Shown one piece after another: positions 9,801-15,625 of a DNA stretch of 15,625 bases. The translations under genes were made by a program, and so were the position numbers. Origin of the DNA: Spirogloea muscicola (lineage: Eukaryota > Streptophyta > Zygnematophyceae > Spirogloeales > Spirogloeaceae); contig WELB01000001.1 in assembly GCA_009602725.1 (NCBI GenBank), forward strand, positions 452,543 to 468,167. The letters run 5' to 3'. Within the stretch, counting starts at the first letter, position 1. Each line of letters starts with the position of its first letter. The notes beneath the pieces are model-generated. The model did not search any database, was not told the DNA's origin, and saw only the letters and a program-made list of their open reading frames with translations.

Positions 9801-12800
9801 AGCAGCTGCGAGGAACTTTGAGTTGCTTGTACAATGTATTGGGGTCCATGATGCCATGTATGAAAGATGGATTTCGCTATTGTTGTAGGGTGTGATCTTC
9901 TCGTCAGAAACTAATAGCTCGCCGAGAAAGCACAATAGGCAAGGCCGCCTTGCCAGCACAGTGCCGGCAAGTTGTCAATCTCGACTGCTGCTCAATCTGC
10001 AGATGTACTGCCGCGTGCGTGCCGAGGCCGCAGCAGGCCTTGCAGCTACGGCATGTGAGGTATCTCTTGCATTCGTCATGCGCTTTGTTCAGATATTTTG
10101 CCACACTTAAGCCGTGCAGTGATGATTGGGCTGTTGCTACAGCTACAGCTTATAAATCTGATGAATTGATAAGGCAGAGTCGTATTGTTGAGATGGTTGG
10201 CCTTTCTGACCAGACTCTGGACCTTCTTTGCACTCTGTCCCCGTGCGACTGAAGGGCAACAATTATGTGGGTCTGGCGCTCCTGCTGCGCTTCTACAAGG
10301 ACCGTTGCTACAACCTCGCTGTCGGTCTGCCCAAGTGCGCAGCTGTTATCTACAAACCCCTACGGCAGGATTGCACATTGCTGCACCTTGACGCAGGCAG
10401 CCTCTTGCTGCCTGATTGACTTTTCAGCGGACCTTTGCAGACTCAAACCATATAGCGTGTAGTGAAAGCTGCTGAGGTCAGTGTTTGAGCAGTTAAGCCT
10501 GACCTACCAGCTCAATACGCATACATTCTGCAGAGCCAACAACTTTCAGGACCTGGCAGAGTACTTTGTCAACCAGGTGAGAACCCATATTCTGCTGTGG
10601 TCGAAGCATGCTCTGTCCAGAGTTTTAAGCGCTTCCCAGTCAGAAATGCATGTCGGAACTAGGAGGCACTGCTTCTGAGCAGGCTGAGCCAGAAGGCTTT
10701 GCATGCTCGTTGTGCTGTACAAAGTGGTCTCTTACATCTTACACTATATCTGAACCTCTGCATGCAGTCCATACCCACAGCCGTTGCTTCAGTGAGAGGT
10801 CCAGATGGTCACAGCCCTGTGGAGGCTCTTGAGTTCCTTCTGGACCTTCTGAAGGTTGCTAATCAATGGCTGCTTTTGTTCATATCTCCTGTGGAGCTAT
10901 CACTAAACCCTAGTAGCACGATGTCATAAATTTGAGCACAATTTGTGTCTTTGATCTCTCACATCTTTGCCACAGTCTGTTTTGAAGTTGTCTTTCTACT
11001 CAGGCGACAGCAGTATGCTCGCACTGTTGACCTTACTTGACCCATTGGAGCAGCTTGCGGGCTGTGCAGCACAATGACAACACCGGCAATGCATTCTCGG
11101 ATGTGTTCTGGTTGGCTATTGTTATCCAGTCCCTGGGAAGTTCTTCATTGGGCCCACAGGTCAGGCAAAACAAATCAGGCGCACATAATTGTGATGCTCT
11201 TACTGTACAGGTCTGTAAAGAGAAGAACCTCCGTCATAGCTGTGGCTCCCTTGTGATAGTTGTCGTATGTGGTTGCATGGCAGCACTTAGGGCTACTTCA
11301 GAAGGCCTTGAAGCAGATCGACCGGTACCTGCAGTACGACAGGTGACTCATCTTTGTGGCTCTGTGGCCTTGTCACGCCCCCGAAGCACTTTCTTGGAGG
11401 TCAAGTCTTGTGTACACGTGTGCCACTGCTTCACAATATAGGGTCTGTGCTTAGCTGCCCATTACTGAAGCTGCTAAGCTGTATGTGCACTTGGTACAGG
11501 CTCGTCCCCAGCTACAACGGCGTCATCGTGGTGGCTTGCATCTGGGCGCTGTCACAGCTGGCCCAGTCCCTCCCACAGGTCATGGTGGTGGCGTCGATGG
11601 CCGTCTTGCTCATCGGCAAGCGTCTAGCATGTCAGCCATTGCCCTTAATCCACAGAAATTCCCAGCCTGCCAAGATGCGAAGTCAGGCCTGACATGGAGC
11701 CCTTCTCTTGTTTCTCTGCAGGGCGAGAAGGTGGAGGAGCTGCTGCAGAGCATCTCGGTGAAGCCGGGCGCGCCTGCTCAGGTTAGGATGGAGGCTCATC
11801 TAGCATTGCAAGATCTGGCAGCGGCACGCGGCGGCCTGGCAGCCGGTGTCCGCCTGGCCGTGCAACATGCAGAGCGCAACATGTCGCTCTGGGGTGAGTG
11901 CTTCTTTTACAGCGCCATCAGTGTCGCAAGGTCGCAGTCTGCTGCCTGCATTGCCGCATGGCCTGCTGTGCAATGGCCAAGCCGTGCCACTTGAGCTTCG
12001 GGGTCCACAGAGTGCACCCAAGCAGGTCGGGTGCTGCAATACCTCATTGGTAATATAGCCATTAAGGCAGTAATACGCGAACTCGATTGTTCTCAGCTGC
12101 ACACTTTTGACTGTTCTGAACGGAAATAATTTTCTATCGAGTCTGTGTAATGATCAGATGCTGAGGGCCCTGCTGTGCAGCCCGGCAGAAGGCGTTGGGG
12201 AGGGCAGTGAAGCAGTGCTGCGCGGCCTCGGCCGTCCAGCCGTCGCAGCAAGCGGACGAAGCCCTGGACGAGCTCGCGCCTCGCCTGCTGGCACTGCTCA
12301 GGTCGCCCGCTGCGGCTGCAACGCCGGGCTTGCGGCACCGCTCCTTTGCCCTGCTGCAGATGCTCGGGGGCAGGTGACAGTCGCTGCTCTGCCATTGTAG
12401 CCATAGGACCAAAGTGGCATCAGTGGTCTTACTACCAGAAACTCTAAGTAGACCATTGCCTATTGAGCACGTCTTATGTGACAAGCCTGCTAATGACTGT
12501 CACCAGACTCCACTTTGGGCATCAAGCTTGTTTACTGAACCCGATAGGCAGTGCCTGATATGGCACACAGCATTCATATAGACTACTAATCTTATACATA
12601 TTAGATACTTCATGTATATTTGACAATACTTTCTACGGTTTTCTTCTTCTGCTTGCTTGAACCTGGCAGGCCTATGACGTTGTATAGGCCGGTACACCTG
12701 TTTCCGGATGGTGCGAGGTGGGCGGAGGAGCCCCTCGCCAACTCCACCGGGGCGGTGCCAGAGGTCGGCGCCACCGCCGCCGCCGTGGCTGGCGACTCCA

Positions 12801-14536
12801 AGACGAACCTAACCCTCCGCCTGTCCACCAAGCTGAGCGAGCTGCAGGTCCCGCCACCGCTGCCGCCTCCGGCGCCGAAGATCGAGCCGCTGAGGATCAG
12901 GTTTCCCGGCGGGCTGTTGAGCCGCGAGGCTGAGGCAGGTGCAAGCGGTGGCGGCGGTGGTGGCGGCAGCGGCGGCGTCGGCGGCAGCACGCCGACTGCC
13001 AGCGCTGGCAGCGCAGTGAGCGGGCGGAGGGCGGCAGCGGAGACCACGGCGGCAGCGGACGCCGACGCGCTGAGGCTGAAGCTCCGCTTCCCGCTGCGGC
13101 CGCGGGCCTCGTCCACGCCGCCCTTGGCGGGGCCTGCGGATGTCGCAGAGGATGCGGCATCGGCGCTGGCACTCGCAGGCGGCTGGCAGCCAGAGACTGC
13201 CCCCGAGGAGGCCAGCAGCAAGCCCGTGCCGCTACTGCCGTCTGCAATGGCGTTGGATGCGGACGCCACTGGGCTTGCCGCAGTCGAGGTGGCGGGCATC
13301 ACAGAGGACGCAGCCGACGGAGGTGAGCGGCGGTCGCAAGGGCGAGCGGACAGTGGCGATGTGGCGGCGGCTGCATTGGCAGGACGGAGTGGCGGGGACC
13401 AGAAGAAGCGGGGCCGTAGTGCAGACGAGCGGCGAGAGGCGCGGAGGAAGCGCAAGGAGGAGAGGCGGGAGGAGAAGCGGCGTCAGCGGCGGGAGGAGAA
13501 GCGGCGTCGGCGGCGCGAGGCGAAGGCGGCTGCGGCCGGAGGTGCCGGTAAGGCCTCCGAAGCGGTCGCCGGCAAGGGGCTCCTCCCTAGCGAAGACTCG
13601 CTGGGAAGTGAGGGAGCAGCGGCAGCGGCGGCCGCGAGAGTCTCGGAAGCTGGACGGCCAGTGGCTTTGCCAGAAGCCAGCCATGGCGACGGCTCTGCGC
13701 GGCAGGCAGCGCAGCTGGTTACGCGTGACGAGCTGCCCCTGGCCGAGGAGAGCGGCGGCAGGTCACCACGACAGGTGCCGAGGAGTGCGGCCCAAGCGGC
13801 AGCAGCAGAGGGCGAAGTGGAGACGTCTGGGCCCCGAGCCGCCGCAGCTCAGTCGCTGCCCTCGGCCCTGCCTGTGGCCGACAACGAGCTGCGTGGCCCT
13901 GATCACGGCGATGCGCTTGGCAGCGTTGACGATGACCGAGCCCGCGTCGGCGCTAGGCCAGCGTCTGTGATCGCAAGTGGAGGAGCAGAGGATGAAGAAG
14001 GCAACGAGTTGGGGGCCGCAATGCCAGAGCAAGGAGAGGAGCAGAGGATTGGCGGTCCCAGCGATGGAGGTCCCGGCGCAGAGGCGGTGTTGCCAGCCCC
14101 TGCAGCGCAAGATGATGTCGCGGCAGGGCTCATCGACAGCGGTGGCACTGATGCTGGCTCGGCGCCGGCGAGCTCCTTGGCGGAGTCAGGGCAGAGCCGT
14201 GGCGGCCTAAGCCAGGCTGCTCTCGATGGCGACTGTGCCGGAGAGGAGGGAGGGAAGAGGGAGGGGGAGGCGCACAGCGTGGAGCGTCGGAAGAAGAAGC
14301 ACAAGCACCGCCACCACCGCGGTGACGACAATGGGGGTGGCGGCGGTGGCAAGCGCAAGCGGCGGCAGCACGGCGACGAGACAGAGGAAAAGCGACGCGA
14401 GCGCAAGCGGCGGCGCCACGAGCGGAAGCTGCAGAAGGCGGCGGGGGCAGCGGGCGCCGCCGGGGAGCCGAGGAGCGGCGGCAGCGGGCCCCTCCGCGTG
14501 AAGCTCAAGGCCTCTTACCTCGCCCCCAGCAGTTGA
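3801..14536 (+). CDS. TAF2: Transcription initiation factor TFIID subunit 2 (TAF2), 25 exons, start unresolved
   Basis: TFIID subunit that helps recognise the core promoter (initiator region) with TAF1 and docks through TAF8; nuclear. Exons: 3801-3880, 4556-5036, 5183-5328, 5432-5498, 5858-6042, 6364-6517, 6901-6985, 7211-7302, 7463-7591, 7816-7869, 8137-8205, 8356-8453, 8715-9125, 9254-9341, 9519-9644, 10003-10059, 10255-10334, 10534-10576, 10768-10854, 11070-11159, 11284-11342, 11500-11578, 11722-11893, 12181-12373, 12670-14536. They sum to 4,992 nt, exactly 1,663 codons plus TGA, with every junction in phase. Family landmarks in order include VLHQRLCLHVDV, RARCWFPCADS, YEEYLGAPFPF, MARQWFG, WLIEGLAGFLTNLYAKRFLG, NLEKPFLKDFF, SYNKRRNLVELAV, MWIRLDPDREYLA, DKDVVAQSQAIAALCAL, NDNTGNAFSDVFWLA and PSYNGVIV. 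No ATG exists in any frame from 3684 to 3880; the frame is open back to a TAA at 3681, so an upstream exon or a sequence error must hide the start. Exons 23 and 24 (11722-12373) rest more on phase than on clear homology. Confidence 0.95.
3881..4555 (+). other. First recognised TAF2 intron (675 nt)
   Basis: The longest TAF2 intron. Donor GG|GTAGCG and acceptor TTCCAG|G join the codons of LSG and FAEL, matching the conserved Ser-Gly-x-x-Glu-Leu turn of TAF2. Its first half is very GC-rich and holds a GCC repeat; its second half is ordinary sequence. I see no nested gene. A T-loop-like GGTTCGAGTCC on the minus strand at 4231-4221 does not fold into a tRNA. Confidence 0.75.
3888..3917 (+). repeat. 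(GCC)n trinucleotide repeat, 10 units
   Basis: Ten consecutive GCC units with one GCA interruption, just inside the first TAF2 intron. A simple repeat, probably polymorphic between strains. Confidence 0.85.
6518..6900 (+). other. Non-canonical GC-AG intron in TAF2 (383 nt)
   Basis: The conserved peptide ...NEHILDQ ends at CAG (6515-6517) and is followed by GCATGC, not GT. The next exon begins after ATGATGCAG at 6901 with TIATRLKLAHAMARQWFG. Phase 0 on both sides fits only a GC donor at 6518. The nearest downstream GT sites (6547, 6552) would break the frame and add non-conserved residues. Confidence 0.7.
8573..8602 (+). repeat. Degenerate hexamer repeat (GGGCTT-like)
   Basis: Five tandem six-base units: GAGCTT, AAGCTT, GGCCTT, GGGCTT, GGGCTT. 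They lie in the TAF2 intron between exons 12 and 13 (8454-8714). A short microsatellite-like array with no evident function. Confidence 0.6.
8715..11893 (+). other. TAF2: TAF2 middle and HEAT-like region (exons 13-23)
   Basis: About residues 547-977. Exon 13 begins with SYNKRRNLVELAVRRE, then has an Ala/Gly/Ser-rich insertion (about 8776-8850), a conserved segment and a Lys/Asp-rich linker, before LWIR-type strand residues resume in exon 14. Exons 15-23 encode alpha-helical repeats (VAQSQAIAALCAL, RVRAEAAAGLAATA, RMEAHLALQDLAAA) that match the helical repeat domain of TAF2. Several exons are very short (43, 57, 59 nt); their boundaries rest on phase and on conserved residues at each junction. 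Confidence 0.8.
12670..14536 (+). other. TAF2: TAF2 C-terminal disordered tail encoded by one 1,867-nt exon
   Basis: Residues about 1042-1663. It opens with a less biased segment (MTLYRPVHLFPDGARWAEE) and then becomes low-complexity: Gly/Ala/Ser runs, an Arg/Glu block around 13430-13530, and a Lys/His/Arg block around 14285-14445 with KKKHKHRHH. Four short strand-like motifs stand out in the disorder: LTLRL (12809), LRIRFP (12890), LRLKLRFPLRPR (13070) and, near the end, LRVKLK (14492). A Lys/His-rich disordered tail is also known from animal TAF2. GC content is above 70%, and long antisense ORFs here are composition shadows. Confidence 0.85.
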
Positions 14537-15038
14537 CGCCGCCGTGGCGTTGGGCTGGCGCTTGCGAGTCAGCTTGGAGTCAACTTTGGACCGAAAGCCC
14601 TAGACGCTAAATCTAACAACTCTGCATTCAATGGCAGTCAGGACATGCTTCTATGGAGCTGGCTTGTGCACAATTAGCACAAGTCAAGCTTAAGTTCCAC
14701 TGAAAATTCCTGGCAATGTACATTGATGGCCGCGCTGAGCGAGCCTCACCAAGCGAAGTTGGCTCTGCCGACGCATACGGCCCGAGACCGTTGTTGAAAC
14801 CAGGGCAGAAGCACACTGCTGTGTATCCTGTGCAACCTTCGAGCTGGCGGTGGAGGCTTCATGGGAATGTCGTGTGCAGTATGTCGGCTCGTGTGCAGTA
14901 GCCGGCTGGCCAGCACTTGCCTGCTCGCTCACTTCACACAGGCGAAGCGCCGGTTGCGGCAACAGATTCACCAGCGCGCAGAGCTTCGTCCACCGTCGAG
15001 CACGAAGTGTTAAGGCCAGAGTGGAAGTGCCAGCTGAT
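14537..15038. other. TAF2 3' UTR and convergent intergenic stretch
   Basis: About 500 nt between the TAF2 stop and the stop of the incoming minus-strand gene. I find no conserved coding pattern, no TGTAA signal on either strand, and no RNA gene. Short ORFs in both directions have no features of coding sequence. Probably the overlapping or adjoining 3' UTRs of the two convergent genes. Confidence 0.5.
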
Positions 15039-15625
15039 TCATGAGGCGCCCGCAAAGCACTCGTCTGGCGGCAGTGGCGGCAGGAAGGAGGCCCAGTCGC
15101 CCAAGAGATCGTCGTCTCCGTGGCAGTGCTCGCGCTCGCCTGCGCGACTCCGTCGCCAGCCGAGGATCAGCAAGGCCCGCTGGTAGGAGCACCGCTGGCG
15201 GTGGACTCAGGGGGACCGTCTAGGCATGTACCTGGCGACTCCGGCAGAAGCTCCATTGGGTCGTCTTGTCCGCTGCCGGCCATGCCGGCCGCGGCCTTGG
15301 CGGCTCCGTCGCCGCTGCCGCCATCGTCGTCGTCGTCGTCAAAGCCCTGCGGCCTTGGACGCCGACGTGAGCTGAGGGAGGCAGGAGATGGAGCGCATCA
15401 GCGGCGACAGAGTGAGGCGAATGCTGCGCACCCAGGCAGCGGCAAGTGGCGGCGCCAGCACCACCGCCAGGCGCGCGTCGAGCTCGGCCTCCTCCCGGGC
15501 CGCCGCCATCGCCGCGAGGGCGTCGCCGCCGGCGCCGGCCAGCGCCTCCACGTCGCCGGCGTCGGCGTACGCGTCTGCACGCTGCTTGATTGCCGCCAGC
15601 GCCGCCTTGCCGAGCCCCTGCCGCC
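15039..15625 (-). CDS. Unrecognised protein, C-terminal three exons (partial, runs off the window)
   Basis: Model in transcript order: 15625-15432, 15346-15232, 15139-15039 (TGA at 15041-15039). Phases agree: the first join is phase 0 (donor TGG|GTGCGC, acceptor CCGCAG), the second phase 1 (donor G|GTACAT, acceptor CGCGCAG). Exon 1 is an Ala-rich helical segment (AALAAIKQRADAYADAGDVE...). Exon 2 starts GFDDDDDD, encoded by a GAC repeat, then Gly/Ala linker and DDPMELLPESP. Exon 3 ends with DDDLLGDWASFLPPLPPDE, an acidic plus bulky-hydrophobic tail like those of regulatory proteins. No family recognised. Alternative: without the first splice the frame ends at a TGA at 15341-15339. The acidic C-terminus argues for the spliced form. 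Confidence 0.45.

Noticed and set aside
12610-14508. Long antisense and alternate-frame ORFs (up to 281 codons) across the last TAF2 exon
   Set aside because: They are Arg/Ser/Pro-rich shadows of a GC-rich coding exon, have no known motif, and the plus frame is fixed by splicing from conserved TAF2 exons.

Overview
The window is nuclear DNA from a green alga, most likely a core chlorophyte close to the trebouxiophytes. The evidence is a plant-type dehydroascorbate reductase, a plant-like TAF2, many short GT-AG introns (roughly 80-680 nt), very GC-rich exons beside less GC-rich introns, and use of all standard stop codons. I found no prokaryotic operon, rRNA, tRNA, CRISPR array or mobile element.

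Layout: a 122-nt poly-T run opens the window, followed by a GC-rich 5' region and a seven-exon dehydroascorbate reductase gene on + (234-2257, 240 aa). A small unrecognised three-exon gene can be modelled on - at 2608-3525. Its 3' end faces the reductase and its 5' end faces TAF2. A divergent upstream region (3526-3800) holds a CCAAT pentamer, a MYB-type palindrome, a G-box palindrome and a 21-nt poly-T run. From there to 14536 lies TAF2, the largest gene here. It has 25 exons on +, all phase-consistent, and encodes about 1,663 residues: a catalytically dead M1-aminopeptidase-like region, a HEAT-like region, and a 620-residue disordered, charged tail in one large last exon. After the 3' region, three C-terminal exons of an unrecognised gene come in on - (15039 to the window edge).

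The reductase (ascorbate recycling) and TAF2 (a TFIID subunit for core-promoter recognition) are unrelated housekeeping genes that happen to be neighbours. I see no dedicated multi-gene system. The points most worth a second look are two poly-T runs placed where the 5' coding ends of both main genes should be, a possible plastid presequence on the reductase, the TAF2 tail, and the small - strand gene, whose exons overlap a rival + strand model.
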